Shown: positions 1 through 7,792, numbered from the stretch's first letter. The stretch is 34,927 bases of DNA from Rikenellaceae bacterium (GCA_015059735.1 SUZX01000014.1:1-34927), one strand, 5' to 3'. Notes: generated from the sequence alone by a model not told the origin. Numbers and translations: made by a program.

Positions 1-78
1 GTTGCAGCATTCAAATCAGACGAATGGAAAACAGATAGCGATGGTTATCTGACCTACATATATAAGAGGATATTTTAA
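1..78 (+). CDS. 3' end of an unidentified protein gene (partial)
   Basis: Frame 1 is open from the window edge for 25 codons and stops at TAA 76-78. The visible tail (ending TYIYKRIF) is rich in charged and aromatic residues, as in the end of a soluble or secreted protein. Nothing in it identifies a family. The start and most of the gene lie outside the window. Terminator-like hairpins begin about 95 bases downstream, which agrees with a transcript ending here. That this is a real gene end is inferred from the open frame and the hairpins; the function is unknown. Confidence 0.5.
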   Translation, partial: VAAFKSDEWKTDSDGYLTYIYKRIF

Positions 79-173
79 CTTCGTAGTCTACGACTTTTAG
101 TTATACTTTAGAGTACACTATATTAAGGGGTATATGGATAAGAAGTAATTCTTTGTAATGCTTTCTTATATGC

Positions 174-205
174 AAGGCTTTCTCTTTGGGGAAGGCCTTC
201 TTTTT
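174..205 (+). terminator. Rho-independent terminator-like hairpin
   Basis: A 9-bp stem (174-182 with 191-199, one G-T wobble) and an 8-base loop are followed by CTTTTT. It is placed to end the transcript of the gene whose tail is at 1-78. Confidence 0.55.
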
Positions 206-248
206 GCCCCTTAATATAATGGTGATGCCACAATCTTTATATTCCCCC

Positions 249-276
249 AAAACCCCCTTTACAGAAAGGGGTTTTT
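249..276. terminator. C/G-rich hairpin flanked by A and T runs
   Basis: The left arm (249-260) pairs with 265-275 around an ACAG loop, with one bulged C. An A run precedes it and a T run follows, so it could terminate transcription on either strand. Confidence 0.6.
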
Positions 277-524
277 GTTATGATAGTACAAAGATTCTGT
301 ATGTTAGCCACCCACGTGCCCTCTCCTGTGTGTGGGGGGGGGAGGACTTGTCGCTTCGCTCTGTTAAAATTCTACCTTAGAGGATACTACATAAAGGTTA
401 CATGGAGTTGCGCCCGTTGGATATGAAACCGATATGTGATAAGAAGGATGGCAGAAAAAATACCATTTTCTTTTTTGCACGCTTCATTTATCCTAAATGA
501 AAAGGGTTATACGGGAATAATTGC

Positions 525-532
525 TATCTTTG
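525..532 (+). promoter_or_regulatory. Bacteroidota -7 box for the phosphodiesterase gene
   Basis: TATCTTTG matches TAnnTTTG and lies 43 bases before the ATG. No clear TTTG -33 box is seen at the usual spacing. Confidence 0.55.
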
Positions 533-575
533 TGCAATTAAATCTAGAAACCAATTTTATTTAATCGTTTATAGT

Positions 576-1400
576 ATGAAGAAACTATTGTTTTTGTTCT
601 GTGCTCTTGTAGCCATTGAATCGACGATGGCACAGAAAACTGCCGAAATTCAAATTTTGGGACATCGTGGTGGTCGATTCGAGGTGGATGAAAATACGTT
701 AGCTGGTTTCAAAGATGCGTATAGCAAGGGCGTGCGTGCTTTTGAAACCGATATCCGAATGACTGCCGATGGAGAGTTGGTAATCATGCACGATGCTTCG
801 TTGAAACGCATCGCTAATGTCGATTTGGTCGTTGAGGAGAGCTCTCGTAAAGAGTTGAAGAAACTGAAAACGAAGAAAGGAAATCCGATCCTGTTTGCCG
901 ATGAGTTGGCAGATTTTTTCCGAAAGAGTGAGGTGACCTATATCGAATGGGAGATGAAGACGAAGAACTATCCCGAAGAGAAACTTGCCACCTACTGCAA
1001 GAAACTCTATAAGTTAGTCATGAAACAAAAGCCGGCCAATGCTGCTTATATCTTCTCATCTTTCGATACCCGAGTTATCAAAGTGATGAAAGAACTTCAT
1101 CCCGATGCCGAATGTATGATGATTACTTCCAAGCCGATGAGCAAGGCTGTACGTAATGCGGCAAAAGAACTTGGCGTAAGACGCATTGCCTGCTCGGTAA
1201 AGACATCGTCACATCGTAATATCGCACAGGCCAAGAAGGAAGGTTTTATTATTAACTTGTGGCCGGGTGGTTCGATCGAACAATTTATGCTTGCATTGGC
1301 ATTAGGTGCCGATATCGCTTGCTTGGATTGTCCGGTCGAAGTTATCGAGTTTATCAAAGAGAAACTTCCGTGGGTCACCCCTTCCAAAGATCTGCGTTGA
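576..1400 (+). CDS. Secreted glycerophosphodiester phosphodiesterase family protein
   Basis: 274 residues. Residues 1-19 form a signal peptide (lysines, hydrophobic stretch, end at TMAQ), so the enzyme should be periplasmic or outer-membrane associated. The GDPD TIM-barrel signature follows: HRGG near residue 30, a metal-binding FETDIR near residue 57, MHD at 71-73 as the general-acid histidine, and EWEMK further in. The family hydrolyses glycerophosphodiesters to glycerol 3-phosphate and an alcohol, supplying phosphate and glycerol from lipid breakdown; the exact substrate cannot be read from sequence. Length is normal for the family. The ATG at 576 was chosen because it starts the signal peptide and follows a -7 box. 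It appears to be a single-gene unit ending near a weak hairpin at 1553. Confidence 0.85.
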   Translation: MKKLLFLFCALVAIESTMAQKTAEIQILGHRGGRFEVDENTLAGFKDAYSKGVRAFETDIRMTADGELVIMHDASLKRIANVDLVVEESSRKELKKLKTKKGNPILFADELADFFRKSEVTYIEWEMKTKNYPEEKLATYCKKLYKLVMKQKPANAAYIFSSFDTRVIKVMKELHPDAECMMITSKPMSKAVRNAAKELGVRRIACSVKTSSHRNIAQAKKEGFIINLWPGGSIEQFMLALALGADIACLDCPVEVIEFIKEKLPWVTPSKDLR

Positions 1401-1552
1401 GTTTTTGTATCTTATATCTCCTCCTCGGAGCAAATCGGGGAATACCTCTTTTAGTCTGAATAAAGTTTCGAGTGTTAGAGGTGATCTTGGCGCAACAAAT
1501 CTAATCGTTGTAGAGAAAATAGAAAGTTAAAGACTGAAATAAGATCAATAGG

Positions 1553-1584
1553 AGGGTATTATGGAAATGTTTCTGTAATACCCT
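1553..1584 (+). terminator. Weak terminator after the phosphodiesterase gene
   Basis: An 8-bp outer stem (1553-1560 with 1577-1584) encloses a 4-bp inner stem. Only a short T-rich tail (TTGTTTG) follows, and the hairpin lies 150 bases past the stop codon. Confidence 0.4.
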
Positions 1585-1615
1585 TTGTTTGTGAGGTTAA
1601 ATTTTGTCGTCAAAA

Positions 1616-1646
1616 TTTGTAAATCCGAAAAATTAGCGTACCTTTG
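1616..1646 (+). promoter_or_regulatory. Promoter of tRNA-Ala
   Basis: TTTG at 1616-1619 and TACCTTTG at 1639-1646 are separated by 19 bases, an exact match to the Bacteroidota housekeeping promoter. The tRNA starts 12 bases later. Confidence 0.85.
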
Positions 1647-1655
1647 TAACCACAA

Positions 1656-1731
<76 letters not shown>

Positions 1732-1735
1732 CAAC

Positions 1736-1773
1736 AGAGAGGTAACTTGCAAAAGGTTACCTCTCTTGGTTTT
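1736..1773 (+). terminator. Terminator of tRNA-Ala
   Basis: An 11-bp perfect stem (1736-1746 with 1756-1766) starts 5 bases after the tRNA and is followed by TGGTTTT. Confidence 0.65.
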
Positions 1774-1801
1774 AGGCAGTAGATTGATCTTCTTGTGTTG
1801 A

Positions 1802-1838
1802 TATAAAATCGGGAGTTTGGAATATCCAAACTCCCGAT
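1802..1838 (-). terminator. Terminator of the korAB operon
   Basis: A 14-bp perfect stem (1808-1821 with 1825-1838) has a 3-base loop. On the minus strand it is followed by a T-rich stretch, 24 bases after the korB stop. Confidence 0.8.
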
Positions 1839-1862
1839 GCGATAATACATTTGTGGTGAGGA

Positions 1863-2894
1863 CTATTTCACCTCCCAAGTAGCACCCGAACGCAACAGGT
1901 CGTCCACGCAACTGATCTTGCTGTTTGCTTTAACCTCTTCGACTTGTTGCTCAACCGAGGTGTCGTAAACTGCCGGATCCTCTACGGCACGAATAATACC
2001 CATAGCAACGGGATACTCCGGATATTTCATAGCCGCAAGCATTACATGTAATGTAGTGTCTTTTTCGTGTGCGTCGTGAGTCAGGATGTCGTCTAATGTG
2101 TAACCATCTTCACCGACAGTCACCACTTTCAGTTTCATATTCTCGAAGACAAGACCTTTCTCTTTGTTGGCACCGAAGAGCATCTTTTCGCCGTGACGCA
2201 ATGTGATGGTATTCTCGGCACGAGTTGCCTTGTCAGCAGCAAATGCAGCGTGTGTTTTGTCGTTGAAGATTACGCAGTTCTGCATGATCTCCACAACCGA
2301 CATACCTTTGTGCTGAGCTGCTGCCACGAAACACTCTTTCGAAAGTTGTACTTCCATGTCAATCGAGCGGGCAAAGAAAGTGCCTTTGGCACCGATGACC
2401 AACTCTCCCGGGTTGAACGGCTTTTCAACCGTACCATAGGGTGAAGTTTTGGTAATCTTACCAAGTTTCGAAGTAGGAGAATATTGTCCTTTCGTCAGAC
2501 CGTAGATCTCGTTGTTGAATAATACCAAATTGAGATCGACATTACGACGAATGGCGTGGATGAAGTGGTTACCACCAATGGCCAACGAGTCACCATCGCC
2601 GGTTGTTACCCATACATTTAGGCGTGGATTAGCCACCTTAACACCTGTTGCCACAGCATTGGCACGTCCGTGTACGGAGTGGAATCCAAAGGTCTTCATG
2701 TAATAGATAAAACGCGAAGAACAGCCAATACCCGATACAAAGGTAAACATATTGTGAGGCGTGTCTGTCTGATCGGCGATTTCGGGCAATGCGCGTTGCA
2801 CAGCGTTCAAAATGGCGTGGTCGCCACATCCGGGACACCAGCGTACCTCTTGGTCGCTTTTGAAATCTGCGGGAGTATATTTGTATTCAGCCAT
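1863..2894 (-). CDS. korB: 2-oxoacid (2-oxoglutarate):ferredoxin oxidoreductase, beta subunit
   Basis: 343 residues. This is the thiamine-pyrophosphate subunit that, with the alpha/gamma chain, converts a 2-oxoacid and CoA to acyl-CoA and CO2 while reducing ferredoxin in the cytoplasm. WCPGCGDHA near residue 20, C58 in GIGCSS and C207 in MQNCVIF give the four cysteines expected to bind the [4Fe-4S] cluster. GDGDSLAIGGNH at about 99-110 and NNEIYGLTKGQYSP at about 127-140 are the TPP/Mg motifs. The gene lies 4 bases behind korA, so the two are one operon. The start MAEYKYTPADF matches the family. A KorC-type ferredoxin subunit is not seen beside the pair. 2-oxoglutarate as substrate is inferred from overall similarity; other 2-oxoacids are possible. 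Confidence 0.92.
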   Translation of the reverse strand: MAEYKYTPADFKSDQEVRWCPGCGDHAILNAVQRALPEIADQTDTPHNMFTFVSGIGCSSRFIYYMKTFGFHSVHGRANAVATGVKVANPRLNVWVTTGDGDSLAIGGNHFIHAIRRNVDLNLVLFNNEIYGLTKGQYSPTSKLGKITKTSPYGTVEKPFNPGELVIGAKGTFFARSIDMEVQLSKECFVAAAQHKGMSVVEIMQNCVIFNDKTHAAFAADKATRAENTITLRHGEKMLFGANKEKGLVFENMKLKVVTVGEDGYTLDDILTHDAHEKDTTLHVMLAAMKYPEYPVAMGIIRAVEDPAVYDTSVEQQVEEVKANSKISCVDDLLRSGATWEVK

Positions 2895-2898
2895 GACT

Positions 2899-4746
2899 TT
2901 ACTCTGCTAATAAGGTTTCGAACTTCTCTTTCAACTCGACAACCGTGAAAGGTTGACCTTCGCATTTGTTGTACTGCTCGTAGTGGAATTCTTGGAAATT
3001 CTGACGCAGGTAGTTTGCAAACTGTCCTTCGTTCAACTCGCAAACCACAATGCGGCGGAACTTCGAGAAGATCTCGCGTACACCACGCGGCAGCGGATTG
3101 ATATAATTGAAGTGGCAAAGCGAAACACTCTTGCCCTCATTGCGCATCTCATCGACAGCGTTTTGCAGGTGTCCGCGCGTACCTCCCCAACCGACAACAA
3201 GCAGGTCGCCTTCTGCATCGCCCCAAACAGCTTGTTCGGGAATGTAATCAGCGATCTTAGCCACCTTTGCTGCACGGGTATCCACCATCTTTTGGTGGTT
3301 GGCAGGATCGTGCGAAATAGAACCCTTCACTGCATCTTTCTCCAAACCGCCTACACGGTGCTCCAATCCAACTTTTCCGGGGAATGCCCAGCCGCGAGCC
3401 AGTTTCTCGTTACGTACATAGGGCATGAAACCGCCTTCGGGAGCTTCGTTGACGATCGGTGGAACGATTGTGGGGTAGTCGGACATCGAAGGAATACGCC
3501 AAGGCTCTGAACCATTGGCAATAAAACCGTCGGTCAGTAATACCACAGGAGTCATATGCTCCATAGCAATACGGCCGGCTTCGAATGCGTAGTGGAAACA
3601 ATCACTTGGCGACGACGCTGCTACCACTGCTACCGGACATTCGCCATTGCGGCCATAGAGAGCCTGTTGCAGGTCGCTCTGTTCGGTTTTGGTCGGAAGA
3701 CCCGTCGAAGGCCCGCCACGCTGTACATCGACAACCACCAACGGCAACTCGATCATTACAGCCAATCCCAAAGCCTCGCTTTTGAGCGAAAGACCCGGAC
3801 CCGAAGTACTCGTAACGGCAAAATTACCGGCAAAAGCAGCTCCGATGGCAGTACAAATACCGGCGATCTCGTCTTCGGCCTGTACGGTTTTTACTCCGAG
3901 ATCTTTGCGTTTGGCCAACTCTTCAAGAATTACCGTAGCGGGAGTAATGGGGTACGAACCGCAGAAGAGTGGCAGATTGGCCTTCTCGGCAGCGGCGCAC
4001 AAACCCCAAGCCGTTGCTACGTTACCCGAAATCGAACGATATGTGCCTTTTTCGAGTGTTGCGGGAGCTACGGTATAGGTGTTGGCAAATTGGTGTGTAT
4101 TGGCGGCATAGTCGTATCCGGCTTTGAGTGCCAATTTGTTGGCCTCGGCAACAACCGGATTCTTTTTACCGAATTTGGTTTCGATATATTTCAATGCGTG
4201 CTCCTCGGAACGATCGAACATCCAAAAACAGATACCCAATGCAAACATATTTTTGCATTTGACAATCGATTTGTTGTCCAAACCGGTCTCTTTGAGTGCC
4301 TCGCGAGTCATCGAAGTAATGTCGGGAACGACCATGTTGTACTCATCGAGTTTCAATTCCGCAATGGGATCAAGGGTAGCAAATCCGGCTTTTTTAAGGT
4401 GTTCCTCGCTAACAGAATCGCCGTCGAGGATTACCGTAGCTCCGGGTTTTAGCCATTTGCGGTTAGCTTTGAGTGCGGCGGGGTTCATGGCCACCAGCAC
4501 ATCACAATAGTCGCCGGGATTCAATTCGCGGTGGTCGCCAAAGTGTACTTGAAATCCCGATACGCCCGCAACAGTTCCTTGCGGGGCACGAATTTCGGCA
4601 GGGTAGTCGGGGAACGTCGAGATGCCGTTACCCATCAATGCTGCCGTGTCGGAGAAAAGTGTGCCTGTAAGCTGCATGCCATCGCCGGAGTCGCCTGAAA
4701 AGCGGATCACCACATCTTGCACTTCCTGCACAGATTTTTTTTCCAT
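2899..4746 (-). CDS. korA: 2-oxoacid (2-oxoglutarate):ferredoxin oxidoreductase, fused gamma-alpha subunit
   Basis: 615 residues. The N-terminal third is the gamma domain (FSGDSGDGMQLTG near residue 15, then PDYPAEIRAPQGT). The rest is the alpha subunit, including YPITPATVILEELAK and the TSGPGLSLKSEALGLA region of the pyrimidine-binding fold. It pairs with KorB to form the enzyme that links 2-oxoacid oxidation or reductive carboxylation to ferredoxin. It is the first gene of a two-gene operon. The start MEKKSVQEVQ is the only sensible one. A -7 box (TATATTTG, minus strand, 4884-4877) lies about 130 bases upstream, so the transcript would have a leader of about 120 bases. Family assignment is secure; substrate preference is inferred. 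Confidence 0.92.
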   Translation of the reverse strand: MEKKSVQEVQDVVIRFSGDSGDGMQLTGTLFSDTAALMGNGISTFPDYPAEIRAPQGTVAGVSGFQVHFGDHRELNPGDYCDVLVAMNPAALKANRKWLKPGATVILDGDSVSEEHLKKAGFATLDPIAELKLDEYNMVVPDITSMTREALKETGLDNKSIVKCKNMFALGICFWMFDRSEEHALKYIETKFGKKNPVVAEANKLALKAGYDYAANTHQFANTYTVAPATLEKGTYRSISGNVATAWGLCAAAEKANLPLFCGSYPITPATVILEELAKRKDLGVKTVQAEDEIAGICTAIGAAFAGNFAVTSTSGPGLSLKSEALGLAVMIELPLVVVDVQRGGPSTGLPTKTEQSDLQQALYGRNGECPVAVVAASSPSDCFHYAFEAGRIAMEHMTPVVLLTDGFIANGSEPWRIPSMSDYPTIVPPIVNEAPEGGFMPYVRNEKLARGWAFPGKVGLEHRVGGLEKDAVKGSISHDPANHQKMVDTRAAKVAKIADYIPEQAVWGDAEGDLLVVGWGGTRGHLQNAVDEMRNEGKSVSLCHFNYINPLPRGVREIFSKFRRIVVCELNEGQFANYLRQNFQEFHYEQYNKCEGQPFTVVELKEKFETLLAE

Positions 4747-4876
4747 GATGGTTGGGTTATTAGTTAGTGTTTAACGTGTAAACATATATCTCTTATCTGC
4801 CTAAAATATCGACTTTTGTAAAGGTCTTTCCAATAAAAATAGACCCATAAAAGATTATATGTCTTTCATAACATTG

Positions 4877-4884
4877 CAAATATA
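4877..4884 (-). promoter_or_regulatory. -7 box upstream of korA
   Basis: On the minus strand this reads TATATTTG. No TTTG occurs at 19-base spacing, so only the -7 element is supported. Confidence 0.45.
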
Positions 4885-4996
4885 GTTATTTATAACAAAA
4901 ATATTCTTCTAATCGCTATTTTTTTTTTAGATTTTGAAAAATGATGGCATGTTGATCTCAGATGTTCGGGATTCTTATCGGATGGTGTGTGATGAG

Positions 4997-6406
4997 TTAC
5001 CGAAAAAAACGTACATGTTGGAGTGATCGCCTACCGGACTGTTTGGTTTCGTGTTCAATAATTCCCGTGACAACATCGGCGGCATCATGCCAACGATTGG
5101 TTCGAAAGTTTCGGCGATATGTGGTAAGGTGAGTATATAGTTCTGGCCAACGCTGTTGCCAGCCGCGAGGAAATCGGATTCGGTGTAATACGGTTGATGA
5201 GTTTGAGAGAATTCGAGCTTCTTTGTTGCCACTTTGATGAAACCACTCGATTCGTACATCGGGAGCACGGTTTTGTACGGCTCGGGCAAATCCGCGTCCC
5301 CCATTGTTGCTCTCGATGAATGCAAGCCGTGTGTCGGAACGGATGAGCATCTCGGCAACTTGTGACTCGGTATATTCCATCGATTCTTGCGAATAGACGG
5401 CATCAGTAATATAAATCGTTCCATTGTTGTCTGTTAGGTAGGAGAGCGAGCATAGATAATCATCACCAGTGTCAGCTGTGTCGGTATAGTTGGCACGGCG
5501 GGTAATATCGGTGGGCAATGTGTCGTATTCGGTGAAATTGTTACCATAGAGTAATCCTTCGTGTGATGAGGGATGACCTTGATACATTGCTTCGAATTGC
5601 AGAGGATCGAGACGGCGTTTGGCGTTCAGTAGCGCAATTCCATGTTGTTGTTCCCAAAGTGCTTCTCCTGAGGAGCGGGGATCTATTTCTGTGGCGGGCG
5701 AGGTCTTAATCGCTTCGAAATTGAGCCGTAACCATGTGTCGGCCGATAATGTGTCTAGTTGCGACCATGTGTGCAAATCCACGATCGTCTCACGATCGGC
5801 AAGCATACCGATCAAATCCTCTTCGTGCCACCGCGTAAATACCAACAACTCCCGCGAACTATTGTGCATGCGGGTACGAACTACCGAGGTGTACCACTCC
5901 CAGCAATTCTCTCGGACGACAGGAGAATTTGCTTCAAGTGCATCTTTGTAGAGGTCGTCGAGAATGAAACAATCGACACGATTGCCTGTCAAAGAGCCTT
6001 CGCGTCCGACAGAGAGCAGACCGCCGCGATGGTCGATAATCTCCACTTCATCGGTTGTACGAATATAGCCTTGTGGTTTGGAGCCTTGTTTGATGGTTGT
6101 TGCAGGGAAGCATGTGGCATATTCGCGCGAGTCGATGATGCGCTGTATGCGACGGTTGAAACGCGAAGCTAACGATCCCGAATAGGAGGCAATCGCTATA
6201 CGACAGTCGGGATCGATGCCAAGTAGATAGGCTGGTAGCAGGGTCGTGGCTCCGAGACTCTTGCCGTGTTGGGGAGGCATCGAGATCATCAGTCGTCGTA
6301 CTCGGCCAACTGCGAATGCTTCGAGTAGGCGATAATAGGTGTGATGAAAGGTTTGCAGTTCGAGAAATGGATATATCTCGGTGGCGAAATCGGTGAATGA
6401 GAGCAT
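4997..6406 (-). CDS. Phage-type terminase large subunit (ATPase plus nuclease)
   Basis: 469 residues, a normal TerL length. The packaging ATPase half has a Walker A-like MPPQHGKS at 43-50, Walker B CFILDD at 146-151 and the coupling segment TRWHEEDL at 191-198. The RNase H-like nuclease half has D309 in NYTDTAD, E365 in AFIESNNGG and a DAAD cluster at 441-444, so all acidic metal ligands appear present. In phages this motor cuts concatemeric DNA and pumps it into the capsid. No portal, capsid, tail, small terminase or integrase gene lies nearby. Its neighbours are a small unknown gene upstream and a divergent S24 repressor. The flanking genes are ordinary metabolic and stress genes. It is either a prophage remnant that has kept an intact terminase or a domesticated module. 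The frame is unbroken. Confidence 0.85.
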   Translation of the reverse strand: MLSFTDFATEIYPFLELQTFHHTYYRLLEAFAVGRVRRLMISMPPQHGKSLGATTLLPAYLLGIDPDCRIAIASYSGSLASRFNRRIQRIIDSREYATCFPATTIKQGSKPQGYIRTTDEVEIIDHRGGLLSVGREGSLTGNRVDCFILDDLYKDALEANSPVVRENCWEWYTSVVRTRMHNSSRELLVFTRWHEEDLIGMLADRETIVDLHTWSQLDTLSADTWLRLNFEAIKTSPATEIDPRSSGEALWEQQHGIALLNAKRRLDPLQFEAMYQGHPSSHEGLLYGNNFTEYDTLPTDITRRANYTDTADTGDDYLCSLSYLTDNNGTIYITDAVYSQESMEYTESQVAEMLIRSDTRLAFIESNNGGRGFARAVQNRAPDVRIEWFHQSGNKEARILSNSSTVLHRIRFPRGWQQRWPELYTHLTTYRRNFRTNRWHDAADVVTGIIEHETKQSGRRSLQHVRFFR

Positions 6407-6630
6407 GAAATTTGTGTTTTAATTTAGGATGTTTTTTTGAGCAATGCATATTGTGGATTGCGATGGAAAACAACAAGAACCGCCCATGGCGGCTCTGTCG
6501 TACGATCCCGTTGCACGGCACTGCGAAGGGTGGGATCGCATGTTACATTCCGCAAATTGTGCCGAATCTGAGATGGGTTGAGGGCGGAACGTGGAAACAG
6601 TCGGTCGGAAGTCGAGTATCCCAAATCGGT
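6407..6630. other. Spacer with inverted repeats between terminase and the 94-residue gene
   Basis: About 220 bases. It contains a hairpin at 6476-6496 (9-bp arms, one mismatch, loop CAT) and a 7-bp inverted repeat at 6503-6509 with 6532-6538. On the minus strand the reading frame of the 94-residue gene continues open after its TAA for 68 more codons to 6424. No ATG occurs in that extension; only a TTG at 6624 could start it. It may be a broken extension, a small gene or noncoding DNA. Confidence 0.4.
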
Positions 6631-6915
6631 TTAGATGTGTTTCCGGAGTGTAGTAAACGAGAAATCGTTAAGTTGCTCGGTATCGTCGATCGTGGTGTGA
6701 AATTCCCACCATACAGGAATCAAGTCAGTGATGATCTCTTTTTCGCCATCCGGCATGGAGAGGTGTTGGCGATAGACAATTACCGAAGTTGTCATACGAC
6801 ACTCAACTTCTCCGAATTGAAAAGTGATTGATCCGGAAAAATAATTTGATACGCCGATTGTTGCCGCCAATTGTTCGACTGTTTCGAGATAAAGTGCTGT
6901 GGAAATGGAATACAT
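6631..6915 (-). CDS. Hypothetical 94-residue protein of the terminase/repressor module
   Basis: I do not recognise this protein. It is 94 residues, without a signal peptide or membrane segment. It reads as a small acidic alpha/beta protein, with FQFGEVECRMTTSVIVYRQ suggesting beta strands and a tryptophan pair near residue 68. Codon use resembles that of neighbouring genes, which favours a real gene over the overlapping plus-strand frame. It is read toward the terminase, about 225 bases away, and diverges from the S24 repressor, so repressor control is likely. A small terminase subunit is conceivable from position, but no helix-turn-helix is evident, so I do not assign it. The stop TAA at 6633-6631 is followed in frame by 68 further sense codons. 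Confidence 0.6.
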   Translation of the reverse strand: MYSISTALYLETVEQLAATIGVSNYFSGSITFQFGEVECRMTTSVIVYRQHLSMPDGEKEIITDLIPVWWEFHTTIDDTEQLNDFSFTTLRKHI

Positions 6916-6946
6916 AATTGAAAATTAGCAGGTTTGTGCAAAAATA

Positions 6947-6978
6947 TTTGCGCGGAGAGAATAAATTGTTTAACTTTG
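6947..6978 (+). promoter_or_regulatory. Promoter of the S24 repressor gene
   Basis: TTTG at 6947-6950 and TAACTTTG at 6971-6978 are 20 bases apart, close to the Bacteroidota consensus. The ATG at 7058 lies 79 bases downstream. Confidence 0.6.
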
Positions 6979-6983
6979 CAATG

Positions 6984-7003
6984 CAAATATAATTCAATAT
7001 TTG
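6984..7003. promoter_or_regulatory. Candidate operator in the divergent terminase-module/repressor region
   Basis: A 7-bp inverted repeat (CAAATAT at 6984-6990, ATATTTG at 6997-7003) with a 6-base spacer. Its left arm coincides with a minus-strand -7 box (TATATTTG, 6991-6984) facing the 94-residue gene, and it lies just past the plus-strand -7 box of the repressor. This is where a CI-like dimer would be expected to bind. Binding itself is inference. Confidence 0.5.
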
Positions 7004-7057
7004 AACTTTGATACTAAAATATTCAATTTTTTATATAAAATTTTTCGATCATAAATT

Positions 7058-7729
7058 ATGAACGAACGAGTAAAACTGATACGGAAACGACTTGGATTGA
7101 CGCAAGATCAGCTGGCTCAACGGCTTGGAATAGGTAAAGCCGCGCTGTCGATGATCGAGACCGGAAAGACGGGACTCTCATCCCGTAATCGAAATATTTT
7201 GGTTCAAGAATTGAACGTAAATCCCGAGTGGTTAGAAACGGGACGTGGCGAGATTTTCAATGCCGAACCCGATTTGACAGCTTATCTTCATCGTACGGAT
7301 AATTCGGTTCCGTTACAGAGCGTGCCGCTCTATTCGATTGAGGGAACAGCGGGATTAGTGCCGCTATTTGCAGATCAAGAGCAGATCAAACCTGTAAATT
7401 TTATCCATATCCCTAATCTGCCGAAATGTGATGGTGCAATCTATGTGGTCGGGGATTCGATGTATCCGTTGTTAAAAAGCGGCGATATAGTATTGTATAA
7501 ACAATTGCACGATTTCGATGATATTTTTTGGGGTGACATGTATCTGCTCTCGATCGACATTGATGGCGAAGAGTATGTCACGGTTAAATATATTCAGAAA
7601 TCGGAGCGAGCTGGCTATGTCAAATTGGTGAGCCAGAATCCTCATCATGCTGATAAAGATGTGGATATGCGTCGTATTCGAGCCATTGCATTGGTTAAAG
7701 CGAGTATTCGCATGAACTCGATGCGTTAG
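7058..7729 (+). CDS. CI/LexA-like repressor: XRE helix-turn-helix plus S24 peptidase
   Basis: 223 residues. The N-terminal XRE helix-turn-helix spans about 5-60 (LTQDQLAQRLGIGKAALSMIE). The C-terminal S24 domain carries the serine-lysine dyad: S134 in VGDSMYPLLKSGD and K177 in YVTVKYIQ. An Ala-Gly pair at 98-99 (GTAGLV) lies 36 residues before the serine, matching the geometry of LexA and lambda CI cleavage sites. RecA-stimulated self-cleavage is therefore predicted (inference from family). It faces away from the 94-residue gene and terminase across a 142-base region with a candidate operator, the classic layout of a phage repressor. All catalytic elements appear intact, arguing against simple decay. 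The gene ends before a strong palindrome at 7800-7829. Confidence 0.88.
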   Translation: MNERVKLIRKRLGLTQDQLAQRLGIGKAALSMIETGKTGLSSRNRNILVQELNVNPEWLETGRGEIFNAEPDLTAYLHRTDNSVPLQSVPLYSIEGTAGLVPLFADQEQIKPVNFIHIPNLPKCDGAIYVVGDSMYPLLKSGDIVLYKQLHDFDDIFWGDMYLLSIDIDGEEYVTVKYIQKSERAGYVKLVSQNPHHADKDVDMRRIRAIALVKASIRMNSMR

Positions 7730-7792
7730 AGGTTGGAGGGTACGATGGATGCAATTGAGAATGTTGTTGAATCATTCTGATGTGGGTGCCTA

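Larger units (their letters stand above)
79..524. other. Intergenic spacer, no convincing gene
   Basis: About 450 bases without a convincing coding region. It holds two terminator-like hairpins (174-199 and 249-276), a run of nine G at 334-342 and AT-rich sequence leading to the promoter of the next gene. A 64-codon open frame at 186-380 runs straight through both hairpins and was not accepted. Confidence 0.6.

Noticed and set aside
186..380. Open frame of 64 codons in the first spacer
   Set aside because: It runs through two terminator-like hairpins and a G run, shows no domain or credible start signal, and has an unlikely composition.
3556..4452. 298-codon plus-strand frame opposite korA
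   Set aside because: It is antisense to a well-conserved enzyme gene; the sequence has no family features and arises from the codon bias of korA.
4975..5424. 149-codon minus-strand frame within the terminase gene
   Set aside because: It lies in a different frame over the nuclease domain. The terminase frame itself is continuous with all motifs, so a frameshift is not needed.
6412..6831. 139-codon plus-strand frame opposite the 94-residue gene and terminase leader
   Set aside because: The minus-strand frame has gene-like codon use and fits the module layout; the plus-strand product has scattered cysteines and prolines and no recognisable start region.
4997..7729. Island as an insertion sequence or integrative element
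   Set aside because: No transposase, integrase, terminal inverted repeats or target duplications were found around it; only the phage-like genes support mobility.
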